From: Parcubacteria group bacterium
Lineage (GTDB): Bacteria; Patescibacteriota; Minisyncoccia; UBA6257; JACRHY01
Length of the DNA stretch: 14,604 nt
NCBI GenBank assembly: GCA_016215765.1
Contig: JACRHY010000034.1
Coordinates: 1-14,604 of the forward strand
Reading direction: 5' to 3'
Part shown: positions 6,532-14,017 of the stretch, piece by piece
Numbering within the stretch: the first letter of the stretch is position 1
How the letters are laid out: every line of letters begins with the position of its first letter
Translations under genes and position numbers: made by a program
Notes under the pieces: model-generated
Databases searched by the model: none
The model's input: only the letters and a program-made list of their open reading frames with translations
Told to the model about the DNA's origin: nothing

Positions 6532-6560
6532 AGTATCGGTTTTAAACCAGCTACAAACAA
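6532..6560 (-). promoter_or_regulatory. Possible promoter with internal palindrome for the small ORF
   Basis: On the minus strand TTGTTT (6560-6555) and GATACT (6537-6532) are separated by exactly 17 bases. The spacer ends in an 11-base near-perfect palindrome, GGTTTAAAACC (6548-6538), which could be an operator. The predicted start of transcription falls at the edge of the Shine-Dalgarno at 6526-6519. The -35 matches at only 3 of 6, so this is a weak call. The rest of 6514-6598 holds only an imperfect hairpin (6584-6620) spanning the lnt stop codon. Confidence 0.3.
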
Positions 6561-6598
6561 TAATACGAATCCGTGGAGTATGGCAAGGGGGCCGGATT

Positions 6599-8200
6599 TC
6601 AAAACCGGATCGGGCCCTTGAAAACGCCGTAATCAAGCGGGTTTTGAAAATCAACGAGCTCCGCCGTGCCATCGGGAAAAATAACGCCCGCCCAATCTTG
6701 ACGGCCGCTGACAACGACGGGAAGACCGCTGGAAACGGCCGTGATCCGCCGCAAATTAGTTGAAAGGCCGAGATACCTATTAACCCCCTTCTTTAGCCAA
6801 AGATTGCTGGACGGGTTTACCAGAAAATCGGCTCCCGCGGCGGCCAATTCGGACGCGCGTCGCGGCAAATGCGCCTCAAGGCAAATAAGCGTCCCGAAAC
6901 GCGCGCCGTTTTTAATTTCCAAAATTTTGCGCTCGGTTCCCGCGGCATAGTTATAGCGATCATCCATTATCGGAGAAAAAGGCGACATTCGGGAGCGAAG
7001 CCAATTGAAATAAAACGGCCGCCAGTCGCCGAACGGCCAGTATTCCCCGCCGTAAGCGAGTCCGTTTTTATCGTAAATGCCGGCGATTGATCCGTCCGCG
7101 CCAAACAAAACGGCGCTATTGTACCGCTTCCCTGCCCCGTCAGAGGCGGGGCCTGCCCGCACTGTCGTAAAATCCGTCAAAAGATCGGCGCCAAGTTCTT
7201 TCGCCAGCCGTGAAAAAGCCGAAATTAAAATACCGTTGTTGGAAACGCCGAATTTTGAAAGCGCCTCGGCGTCGGCGTTGTTTAAAATTTCGGCGTCTAA
7301 CAGCCCCTCCGGCAGTATCACCAAATCAAAGCGTTCGTTTCCCAATTGCTTTTTCAAAACGGCGATTTTCCCGCCGATGATATCGGACGCCCGCCCCAGC
7401 CGTTCCAGCGACAGAACGCGCGGAAAATCGCTCAACTCCGCGTCAAATTTCCGGCTGACGGAAACGACGGCGACGTTTAAGACGCGGCCGCGAAAAGCGT
7501 ATTCGCGCGCTCGTTCCGTCAGCGCCGACCGTGAAACGGCGACGCCGGCGGAAACGGCGAATAAACCGACAAGAACGGTGATGATGAAATTTTTTCCGTA
7601 CGCCAGCCGCCATTTGAAATTGAAATATTCAAAATAAGCGAGAGTAAAAATGCCGTTAACGAAGACAACGAAAGCGCCGAGGGCGAAAAGTCCGCCGTAT
7701 TTCGCCAAGCCGAGAAAGGAAGCGCCCGCGGCATTTCCGGAAAAAATAATATAGGCCGGCATCAGGGCGTATTTGGCCGAAAGATAATCAACAACCAGAT
7801 AGCCGACGGAAACGGCGACGGTCGCAATAACAATATCGCCGAACCGGAAAAGATTGATCCCCCGTTCCCGCCAGAGAAAAATTTTTTTAATTCCGATAAC
7901 GAAAAAAGGCAGGATGAGAAAAATCAGAATTTTGGAAAGATACAACAGCGGTTCAATAAGGAAATAAGTCAATCCCAAACCGTAAACCGATTGGAATAAA
8001 AACGATCCCGCCAGCAGGCGGAGCGGCCGGTCTTCGCGGATTAAAAAAACAAAATAAGGAACCAAAAAAACAAGGGCGAGAAAAGAAAAATTTGACGGCG
8101 GGAAGGCCAGAATGCCCAAGACGGCGCTTATCAGAGAAAGAAACATATGCTTCGTATAATACTCCGGAGAAAGCGATTTATGAAACCATTTCTCCGTCAC
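6599..8200 (-). CDS. lnt: Apolipoprotein N-acyltransferase Lnt
   Basis: 533 residues. Lnt transfers an acyl chain from phospholipid to the N-terminal cysteine of diacylated lipoproteins in the membrane. The N-terminal part (about 19-222) contains 7-8 hydrophobic segments. The C-terminal nitrilase (CN hydrolase) domain (about 240-520) keeps the catalytic triad: Glu298 in LVILPEGLL, Lys378 in YDKNG and Cys440 in GTLICLE. Glu386 of GEYWPFGDW matches the additional essential loop glutamate of the E. coli enzyme. Residues about 347-357 (VRAGPASDGAG) are encoded by a GC-rich palindromic repeat and look like an insertion before the conserved RYNSAVLF. The GTG at 8200 overlaps the comM end by 23 bases; ATG at 8146 (515 residues) is an equally plausible start, and neither has a good Shine-Dalgarno. 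Confidence 0.9.
   Translation of the reverse strand: MTEKWFHKSLSPEYYTKHMFLSLISAVLGILAFPPSNFSFLALVFLVPYFVFLIREDRPLRLLAGSFLFQSVYGLGLTYFLIEPLLYLSKILIFLILPFFVIGIKKIFLWRERGINLFRFGDIVIATVAVSVGYLVVDYLSAKYALMPAYIIFSGNAAGASFLGLAKYGGLFALGAFVVFVNGIFTLAYFEYFNFKWRLAYGKNFIITVLVGLFAVSAGVAVSRSALTERAREYAFRGRVLNVAVVSVSRKFDAELSDFPRVLSLERLGRASDIIGGKIAVLKKQLGNERFDLVILPEGLLDAEILNNADAEALSKFGVSNNGILISAFSRLAKELGADLLTDFTTVRAGPASDGAGKRYNSAVLFGADGSIAGIYDKNGLAYGGEYWPFGDWRPFYFNWLRSRMSPFSPIMDDRYNYAAGTERKILEIKNGARFGTLICLEAHLPRRASELAAAGADFLVNPSSNLWLKKGVNRYLGLSTNLRRITAVSSGLPVVVSGRQDWAGVIFPDGTAELVDFQNPLDYGVFKGPIRF
7131..7160. repeat. GC-rich palindromic repeat, copy inside lnt
   Basis: CCTGCCCCGTCAGA followed by GGCGGGGC forms a stem GCCCC (7134-7138) with GGGGC (7148-7152). 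An alternative stem is GCGGG (7146-7150) with CCCGC (7156-7160). The unit strongly resembles CCTGCCCGACCGACAGG plus CGGGC at 14432-14453, sharing the CCTGCCC and GGCGGG ends. It lies in frame within lnt and encodes an Ala/Gly/Pro-rich insertion. Confidence 0.55.
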
Positions 8201-9728
8201 GCAGGCGATACTGGAACGCCTCAGCCAGATGGCCGGCGTTCAGCGTTTGCGACCCCTCAAGATCGGCGATGGTGCGGGCGGTTTTCAAAATGCGATAATA
8301 TCCCCGCCCCGAAACGAACGCTTTATCAAAGAGATCTTTAATTAATTTCTCGGCGTCGGCGGACAGATCGGCGAGCTCCTCGCACTGTTTGGAAGACATC
8401 TGCGAATTGGCGTATATCCGCGGCTCCGTCTTCGCGAATCTCTCCTTTTGCGCCGCTCTCGCCGCGGCGATTTTTTCCCTGATCGCCTTCCCCGAGTCGC
8501 CGCGCGAGGGCGAGCGCAATTCGGCGACTTTTACCCGCGGAACGTTTATCTGAATGTCAATGCGGTCAAGAAGAGGGCCGGATATTTTTTTCTGATACCG
8601 GAAAATCTCAAAAGCGCCGCAGCGGCATTCTTTTTCCGGATCGTTGTAATAGCCGCACGGGCAGGGATTCATCGCCGCCGCCAGCGTAAAACGCGCCGGA
8701 AAAGAAACGCTGTTCCGCGCGCGGGAAACGACAACCCGTCCGCTTTCCAGCGGCTGGCGCAGCGATTCCAAAAGATCGCGGCGGAATTCCGGAAGTTCGT
8801 CCAGAAAAAGAACGCCGTTATGAGCCAAGCTGATCTCTCCCGGCTTGGGCGCCGGCCCTCCGCCGACAACCGCCACGGGCGAAGCGGTGTGATGCGGGGC
8901 GCGAAACGGACGGTGAGTCAAAAAAGGATTTTCTCTGGTTAAAAGTCCGGCGGCGCTGTAAATTTGGGAGACCTCAATCGCTTCTTCCGGAGACAGCGGC
9001 GGCAGAATGGAAACGAGCGATTGGGCCAGCATGGTTTTTCCGGACCCGGGAGGGCCGAACATCAGAATATTGTGGCCGCCGGCGGCGGCGACCGCCAACG
9101 CCCGTTTGGCCACTTCCTGTCCTTTGATTTCCGAAATATCCGCGCCCTGATTTCCCTCCGCCGAAAAATCCAGCTCCGTCCGCGGATGAGCGGCGATTTC
9201 CGATCTTTCTTCCAAATGGGCGATGAGCCCGCTCAAATTTCCGACCGGAGTGATTTCAACGCCGTCGATGATCGCCGCCTCCGCAGCGTTTTCTTTCGGC
9301 AAAAACAAGCGTTGAAATCCCTTTTTTTGCGCCAAACGGGCGATATTCAGGGCGCCGCTTACGGGGCGCAGGTCGCCGTTCAAAGCCAGTTCGCCGGCAA
9401 AAACTTTATCGTTAACGGAAAAATTTTTGATCTGCTCCGAGGCCAAAAGATAGCCGACGGCGATGGCCAGATCGTATTGCGAGCCGGTTTTTTTGACGTC
9501 AGCCGGAGCGAGATTGACGGTAACGCGGCGATTTTCTTTCGCCGGCGGCTTGATGCCGCTGTTTTTTAAGGCGGCATTGATCCTTTCTTTTGACTCGGAG
9601 AGGGCTTTATCGGCCAGTCCGACGATGTTAAAGCTATGAAGACCGACGTTGATATCAACCTCCACTTCAATAAGCCGAGCGTCTATCCCTTCAAGCTCGG
9701 CGGAAAAAACTCGGGCTATATTTTTCAT
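8178..9728 (-). CDS. comM: ComM/YifB-family AAA+ ATPase (Mg-chelatase-like)
   Basis: 516 residues, full family length. ComM is a hexameric helicase that promotes branch migration when incoming single-stranded DNA recombines during natural transformation. An N-terminal Lon-protease-like (S5 fold) domain spans about 1-175. The AAA+ core carries Walker A GPPGSGKT (225-232), Walker B GVLFLDEL (305-312) and an arginine-finger segment LLDRID (386-391). The family-specific cysteine cluster NPCPCGYYNDPEKECRCG (354-371) is complete and probably binds a metal. A C-terminal Mg_chelatase_C helical domain follows (about 415-510). It follows the DksA-like gene after 54 bases and overlaps the longest version of lnt. 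No competence pilus or ComEC gene is in this window, so the role in DNA uptake is inferred from the family. Confidence 0.95.
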   Translation of the reverse strand: MKNIARVFSAELEGIDARLIEVEVDINVGLHSFNIVGLADKALSESKERINAALKNSGIKPPAKENRRVTVNLAPADVKKTGSQYDLAIAVGYLLASEQIKNFSVNDKVFAGELALNGDLRPVSGALNIARLAQKKGFQRLFLPKENAAEAAIIDGVEITPVGNLSGLIAHLEERSEIAAHPRTELDFSAEGNQGADISEIKGQEVAKRALAVAAAGGHNILMFGPPGSGKTMLAQSLVSILPPLSPEEAIEVSQIYSAAGLLTRENPFLTHRPFRAPHHTASPVAVVGGGPAPKPGEISLAHNGVLFLDELPEFRRDLLESLRQPLESGRVVVSRARNSVSFPARFTLAAAMNPCPCGYYNDPEKECRCGAFEIFRYQKKISGPLLDRIDIQINVPRVKVAELRSPSRGDSGKAIREKIAAARAAQKERFAKTEPRIYANSQMSSKQCEELADLSADAEKLIKDLFDKAFVSGRGYYRILKTARTIADLEGSQTLNAGHLAEAFQYRLRDGEMVS

Positions 9729-9746
9729 CGTCTTTCGTTAGATCCG

Positions 9747-9768
9747 AAAAATGTCCGGAGTTATCCGG
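9747..9768 (-). terminator. Weak terminator-like hairpin between dksA-like gene and comM
   Basis: On the minus strand CCGGA (9768-9764) and TCCGG (9759-9755) form a 5-bp stem with loop TAAC. ACA and then TTTTT (9751-9747) follow. The stem is short and three bases separate it from the T-run, so it may only attenuate read-through into comM. Confidence 0.3.
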
Positions 9769-9782
9769 TTTGCTTGCGTTAG

Positions 9783-10121
9783 TTAGCCGACTTGCTTGCA
9801 CTGGCGGCAATAGCGGGATTCCGGATCAAGACGCAAAAGTTCCAGAGAAATTTCGCCGCGGCATTTTTCACACATTCCGTAAGCGCCGCTTCCGATCTTT
9901 TCCAAAGCCGCCTTAACGTCGTCCAGCCGTTCTTTCAGCGTCCGGTCAATGCCGAATTGAGTGCTGAATTCTTCCGCTTCATCAGATTCTTCTTCAAAAG
10001 AATCGGTGTCCGTTCCGAAATCCGGAGCCGTTTTTTCCACGTTTTGAATTTCTGACTCCAGCTCGCTTTTTTCCCGGAGAAGTTTGCTCTCCAGCTCTTT
10101 TAAATCCTCTTGAGAAAGCAT
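9783..10121 (-). CDS. DksA/TraR-type C4 zinc-finger protein
   Basis: 112 residues, shorter than E. coli DksA (151) and between TraR and DksA in size. A predicted coiled coil (about 4-32 and 55-78) leads into a C4 zinc finger made by Cys84, Cys87, Cys105 and Cys108 (MCEKC and YCRQC). DksA binds the secondary channel of RNA polymerase with ppGpp to adjust rRNA and amino-acid promoters. The coiled-coil tip here is acidic (TDTDSFEEESDEAEEF, 37-52), and the DxxDxA motif needed by DksA is not clearly present, so the activity may differ. It begins 12 bases after the upstream membrane protein, probably as part of the same transcript. There is no Shine-Dalgarno. Confidence 0.85.
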   Translation of the reverse strand: MLSQEDLKELESKLLREKSELESEIQNVEKTAPDFGTDTDSFEEESDEAEEFSTQFGIDRTLKERLDDVKAALEKIGSGAYGMCEKCRGEISLELLRLDPESRYCRQCKQVG

Positions 10122-10133
10122 TTGTTTATCTGA

Positions 10134-11171
10134 TTAAAAGCCCGTTCTCCTGGCCGCTTCTTTGAAGGCGGGGTAAGAAGAGCCGACGATGACGTAATCG
10201 CCGAACCAGCCGTAATTGACGGCGGCTCCTTTAGCGGAAAAAGCGGCGTAGCGGGTTTGGCGATCGCCGATTTTGCCGTTTTTAAATCCTTCCTGACTCA
10301 TCGCGCCGGGATCGGCGACGAATAAATTCTTCAAATTCAGGGACGATTCCAAACGGCTGACGGCCAGCTGGGCCTCGGCGACCAAAACGCCCGTCTTAAG
10401 CTTCAGTATGTAAACCGGCCAAGCCCCCGACTCGTCGTAATAAACGGCCGCCGTGTAATCGTCTCCAAAAGAATTTTTTAAATTCAGCTCGGGAACAAGA
10501 ACGGAAAATAAATCGGAAGAGGCGATAAAACCGACCGATCCCGTGAAAACTATTTCTTTGAACGTTCCCGGCGCGCGCTTATCGGCGGCGGATTGCCTCA
10601 AACCGCCAAGCAGAGAAGCAAGATCAACGGCCGAAAGCTTCGCCTCTTCGGTTAAATCGGCGGCTATCGTCAAAAACGATTTATGAACGACTTTCGGCGC
10701 CGGAGGAATAACCGGTTCCGCCGGTTTTTCAACGGGCGGCTGTTCTACTACGGCCGGTTCCGCCGCGGGAAACAATTTGGGATAAATATAAAGATAAGAA
10801 ACGACGCCGACAACGCCGGCGACGGCGATCGCTCCCAGCGCGACCAGCGCTATTTTCAATAAATTTGATTTAGCCGAAACGGCGGCTTGGGCGGCAGGAA
10901 CGGATAAATCGGCGGAAAAAAGCGGCTCTTCCGGTCCGGTATATCCGGGAATGGTAAGCTTGACCTCCTCCGGCTTTTCGGCCGAAACGGAAGGAGGAGC
11001 GGTCGCAATCGGTTTGGGAGTGATTGCCGCGCCGCCACTTTCTTGCAAAGATTTTAAATCCGACTCCATCGTGCGGATTTCAATCGGCGGCGGAGGAGGA
11101 GGCGGAACGCCGGCGCCGCTCCGGGGGACGTCCTGAGAACCGCCCGGATTGTTTTGGAATGGTTCATTCAT
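10134..11171 (-). CDS. Single-span membrane protein with proline-rich N-terminus, unknown function
   Basis: 345 residues, not assigned to a named family. The cytoplasmic N-terminal part (1-104) is low-complexity, with a run of seven prolines (23-29) followed by EIRTMESDLKSLQESGG (31-47). I associate a segment like this with uncharacterised proteins of Parcubacteria, from memory only. One transmembrane helix spans about 105-130 and ends in YLYIYPKLF. A second proline-rich linker (135-161) precedes an extracytoplasmic domain (about 162-345) of mixed alpha/beta character with no cysteines. N-in topology is inferred from Lys101 and Lys106 before the helix. It looks like an anchored cell-surface or envelope protein. 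It is followed by the DksA-like gene after 12 bases, and its start has a -10-like box but no Shine-Dalgarno. Confidence 0.8.
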   Translation of the reverse strand: MNEPFQNNPGGSQDVPRSGAGVPPPPPPPIEIRTMESDLKSLQESGGAAITPKPIATAPPSVSAEKPEEVKLTIPGYTGPEEPLFSADLSVPAAQAAVSAKSNLLKIALVALGAIAVAGVVGVVSYLYIYPKLFPAAEPAVVEQPPVEKPAEPVIPPAPKVVHKSFLTIAADLTEEAKLSAVDLASLLGGLRQSAADKRAPGTFKEIVFTGSVGFIASSDLFSVLVPELNLKNSFGDDYTAAVYYDESGAWPVYILKLKTGVLVAEAQLAVSRLESSLNLKNLFVADPGAMSQEGFKNGKIGDRQTRYAAFSAKGAAVNYGWFGDYVIVGSSYPAFKEAARRTGF

Positions 11172-11177
11172 GCGATT

Positions 11178-11183
11178 ATTCTA
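11178..11183 (-). promoter_or_regulatory. -10-like TAGAAT just before the membrane protein gene
   Basis: TAGAAT (5/6 to consensus) ends 6 bases before the ATG at 11171, with no Shine-Dalgarno and no clear -35. As at hppA, transcription from here would start almost at the start codon, so a leaderless mRNA is possible. Confidence 0.35.
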
Positions 11184-11215
11184 TCACAACGCGAAAAACA
11201 ACGAAAGCGAAGAGT

Positions 11216-11224
11216 TGTGGATAA
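11216..11224 (-). promoter_or_regulatory. Perfect DnaA-box 9-mer
   Basis: TTATCCACA on the minus strand equals the strong E. coli DnaA-box consensus. It is a single copy, next to a small hairpin (11232-11253: ATTCG plus CCG pairing with CGG plus CGAAT, one bulged T). No cluster of boxes or AT-rich unwinding element is present, so this is not evidence for an origin. It may be a chance match or a DnaA-responsive promoter site. Confidence 0.25.
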
Positions 11225-11287
11225 CGAAATCATTCGTCCGTCAGCCGGCGAATCGGGATAAACCTTGCGGTGCGGCTCAGAACAAAT

Positions 11288-11319
11288 CCTAAACGCTAAA
11301 AGCTAAACCCTAAACGCTT
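11288..11319. repeat. Short degenerate CTAAACG-type repeat
   Basis: Four tandem units of 6-8 bases based on CTAAACG or CTAAAAG lie directly downstream of pnp, with CCTAAACGCT at 11288-11297 and again at 11309-11318. No hairpin with a T-run is present, so how pnp transcription ends is not apparent. The rest of the 11172-11321 spacer holds only the DnaA-box match and a small hairpin. Confidence 0.5.
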
Positions 11320-11321
11320 CT

Positions 11322-13427
11322 TTATTTCACCCCTCTTAATGAAAGGCCGATGCGGCCGTCTTCCACGCGGATGACTTTCGCCTGAACGTAATCGCCGATT
11401 TTTACGACATCTTCCACTTTCTTGACAAAACCGTCTTTCAATTCGGAAACGTGAATCATCCCGTCCCGTCCGGGCGCGATATCAACGATGGCGCCGAAAT
11501 CCAAAATCTTGGAAACCGTTCCTTCAACGACTTCACCCACCTGAAACTCCCTGACAATCGCCGCGACGTGATCGTAAGCCGCCTGGGCGTTTTCTCTTTT
11601 GGGAGCGGCGATGAAAACGCTGCCGTCCTGCTCAATGTCAATAATGGTGTCGCCGCCGGTCATTTTTACGATGCTGTTGATGACCTTGCCGCCGGCGCCA
11701 ATGACTTCGCCGATCTTGGACGGATCAATTTTCATCGTCAAAACGACGGGCGCGTAAGCCGAAATGTTTTCCCGCGGCTTGGCGAGCGCCGAAGACATCG
11801 CTTTCAAAATCTCCAGCCGCGCCGCCTTGGCCTGTTTGAACGCCTCGCGCAAAATTTTCACGCCAACGGCGTCAACTTTGACGTCCATCTGGATGGCGGT
11901 CACGCCCTTTTCCGTGCCGGCGACTTTCATATCCATATCGCCGTGGTGATCCTCCGGCCCCTGGATGTCGGTTAAAATTTTATATTCTCCGCCGTCGCCC
12001 AAAATCAATCCCATCGCGATTCCCGCCGCCGGCCGCTTTATCGGAACGCCGGCGTCCATTAAAGAAAGCGAACTGGCGCAAGTCGTCGCCATTGACGAAG
12101 AGCCGTTGGAAGAAAGCGTTTCGGCGACGACGCGAATCGTGTAAGGAAATTCTTCGGACGACGGAATAAGCCCCGCGACGGCTTTGTAAGCCAGCGCGCC
12201 GTGACCGATTTCGCGGCGGCCGGGACCGCGGGAACTGCCGATCTCGCCCGTGCAAAAAGAAGGAAAATTGTAATGAAGCATAAACCGCTTCTTGCCGGTC
12301 GTTTCCATTGTTTCAATAAGCTGTTCGGCGCCGGGGGCGGCCAGCGTCGTCACCGCCAAAACCTGCGTATTGCCGCGGATGAACAGCGCCGAACCGTGCG
12401 GCCGCTCAAAAAGATGCGCCTCGGCGAAAAGCGGACGCACTTCGTCAAGCCGCCGACCGTCGGGACGTTTTTCTTTTTTCAGGATGTTTTCGCTGACGAC
12501 GCGGTCAATCGCCTCTTCAAACAAAAGATCCGCCTGCCCGATTTTTTCTTGCAGCCCTTCCGCTTTCAGATGGTCAATAAGACCTCTCTTCACTTCGGAA
12601 ATTTTATTTTTGTACTCCACTTTATCGCCGACGTAGATCGCCGCTTCCAATTTGCCGCCGATAAAATCGGCCACTTTTTTCTTAAATTCTTCGTCGGGAA
12701 CGCTTAACTCCACTTCCGCTTTCGGCTTGCCGATCTCCGCCGCGATTTTTTTCTGCCACGCGATCAGCTTTCCTATTTCTTTGTTGGCTTTTTCAAAAGC
12801 GTCAATGACGAGGTCTTCGTCGGCTTCACTGCCGGAAAGTTCTATCATATTGATGCCCTCGCCGTTTCCGGCGACAAAAGCGTCAAAGACAACGTTTCCC
12901 TCTTTCAGTTGCGAAGCGGTCGGATTGACAACGACATCGCCGCCGATAACCGCCAGTTTCACGCCGGCAACGGGACCGTTCCACGGAATGTCGGAGGTCG
13001 CCAAAGCCGCCGAAGCGGTCGCCAAAGCGACGAAATCCGGATCGTTTTCTTCGTCAATGGAAAGCACCGTCACGACCACCTGGATATTGCGGCGGATCTT
13101 CTGGTCAAACAACGGACGGATTGTCCGGTCAATCATCCGGCCGGACAAAACGGCTTCTTCCGAAGCGCGCCCCTCGCGGCGGACGAAACGGCTGCCGATT
13201 ATTTTTCCGGCGGCGTAAAATCTCTCTTCGTAGTCAACGAGCAGGGGCAGATAGTCAACCCCCTTGTCTTCATGGGCCATCACCGCCGTCACTAAAACGA
13301 TCGTCTCGCCGTATTTTCCGATGACGGCCGAATTGGCCTGGTTGCCGATTCGGGAAAATTCCAGCTTGAACGGCCGGCCGGCAAATTCCGTTTCAAAAAT
13401 TTTTCTGTTTAATTGTTGCGCGCTCAT
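11322..13427 (-). CDS. pnp: Polynucleotide phosphorylase (PNPase)
   Basis: 701 residues, the normal length. PNPase is a trimeric 3'-5' exoribonuclease that uses phosphate to release nucleoside diphosphates from RNA. Order: first RNase PH domain (about 10-145), helical linker (about 150-300), second catalytic RNase PH domain (about 325-545), KH domain (about 562-620, IGEVIGAGGKVINSI) and S1 domain (about 628-698). The catalytic residues are present in PEDHHGDMDMKVAG: Asp493, Asp499 and Lys501, equivalent to E. coli D486, D492 and K494. It is the third gene of the rpsO-NYN-pnp cluster, 20 bases after the NYN gene. E. coli also has pnp downstream of rpsO, where PNPase controls its own mRNA; whether that holds here is unknown. 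No Shine-Dalgarno precedes the ATG. Confidence 0.97.
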   Translation of the reverse strand: MSAQQLNRKIFETEFAGRPFKLEFSRIGNQANSAVIGKYGETIVLVTAVMAHEDKGVDYLPLLVDYEERFYAAGKIIGSRFVRREGRASEEAVLSGRMIDRTIRPLFDQKIRRNIQVVVTVLSIDEENDPDFVALATASAALATSDIPWNGPVAGVKLAVIGGDVVVNPTASQLKEGNVVFDAFVAGNGEGINMIELSGSEADEDLVIDAFEKANKEIGKLIAWQKKIAAEIGKPKAEVELSVPDEEFKKKVADFIGGKLEAAIYVGDKVEYKNKISEVKRGLIDHLKAEGLQEKIGQADLLFEEAIDRVVSENILKKEKRPDGRRLDEVRPLFAEAHLFERPHGSALFIRGNTQVLAVTTLAAPGAEQLIETMETTGKKRFMLHYNFPSFCTGEIGSSRGPGRREIGHGALAYKAVAGLIPSSEEFPYTIRVVAETLSSNGSSSMATTCASSLSLMDAGVPIKRPAAGIAMGLILGDGGEYKILTDIQGPEDHHGDMDMKVAGTEKGVTAIQMDVKVDAVGVKILREAFKQAKAARLEILKAMSSALAKPRENISAYAPVVLTMKIDPSKIGEVIGAGGKVINSIVKMTGGDTIIDIEQDGSVFIAAPKRENAQAAYDHVAAIVREFQVGEVVEGTVSKILDFGAIVDIAPGRDGMIHVSELKDGFVKKVEDVVKIGDYVQAKVIRVEDGRIGLSLRGVK

Positions 13428-13447
13428 TATATTTGGTAATTAAAAAT

Positions 13448-14008
13448 TTATCTTAATTTTCTGGTCGGTTTAACTTTCAAAATCATTTTCGGCGATTCTC
13501 CCAAATCGTAAAAATAATCGGCGGATTCTTTCAGTTTCGCGGAAGTACTGCGGCTGAAAGAGGCAACCTCCACCTGCCGCCCCATTCCCCACTTCAGATA
13601 ATCAACCAGCGGCAAAAAGTCCCCATCTCCCGTCGCCAGCACGACGACGTCAAGAAAACTCGCCATCCGGATGGCGTCAACGGCCATACCGACATCCCAG
13701 TCGGCCTTTTTCACTCCGCCGGGAAAAATCTGAATGTCCTTAAGGCGCAATTCCACGCCTTCTCTCTCCAGCGCCTCAAAAAAAGACGCTTCTCTTCCTG
13801 ACGGAGAGATCGCCTCGTCGGAAGGGCCGACGCCCTCGCTTTTAACGACGTAAGCAACGGCGCGAATGAGTTTCCGGTCGCCGGTCACTTCTCTAATGAG
13901 TTCGTGGAAATTGACGCGCGCCTGATAAAGGTTTTTTGCCGAGTGGTAGAGATTTTGGATGTCTATAAAAATCCCGACGCGCTGATCCTCGTGCCTGATG
14001 CTGTTCAT
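13448..14008 (-). CDS. NYN-domain protein (LabA/DUF88-like), putative RNase
   Basis: 186 residues. NYN domains are PIN-like, metal-dependent nuclease folds; LabA/DUF88 members are mostly uncharacterised. The acidic centre is visible: Asp16 and Asn19 in VGIFIDIQNL (11-20), Asp103 and Asp105 in KKADWDVGMAVDAI (100-113), and Asp128 and Asp130 in VVLATGDGDFLPLVDYL (122-138). The domain fills about 10-170, leaving a short basic tail (171-186), which could contact RNA. The gene lies 9 bases after rpsO and 20 bases before pnp on the same strand, so it is almost certainly co-transcribed with them. This suggests a role in rRNA or mRNA processing. That role is inferred from context; no substrate is shown by the sequence. 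Confidence 0.88.
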   Translation of the reverse strand: MNSIRHEDQRVGIFIDIQNLYHSAKNLYQARVNFHELIREVTGDRKLIRAVAYVVKSEGVGPSDEAISPSGREASFFEALEREGVELRLKDIQIFPGGVKKADWDVGMAVDAIRMASFLDVVVLATGDGDFLPLVDYLKWGMGRQVEVASFSRSTSAKLKESADYFYDLGESPKMILKVKPTRKLR

Positions 14009-14017
14009 CGCTCGTTC

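Noticed and set aside
7077..7637. 186-codon open frame on the plus strand
   Set aside because: It lies wholly antisense to lnt, is rich in Ser/Arg/Pro as expected for a shadow frame, and lnt shows clear catalytic motifs.
11216..11321. Replication origin near pnp
   Set aside because: Only one DnaA box is present, with no dnaA or dnaN gene and no AT-rich unwinding element.
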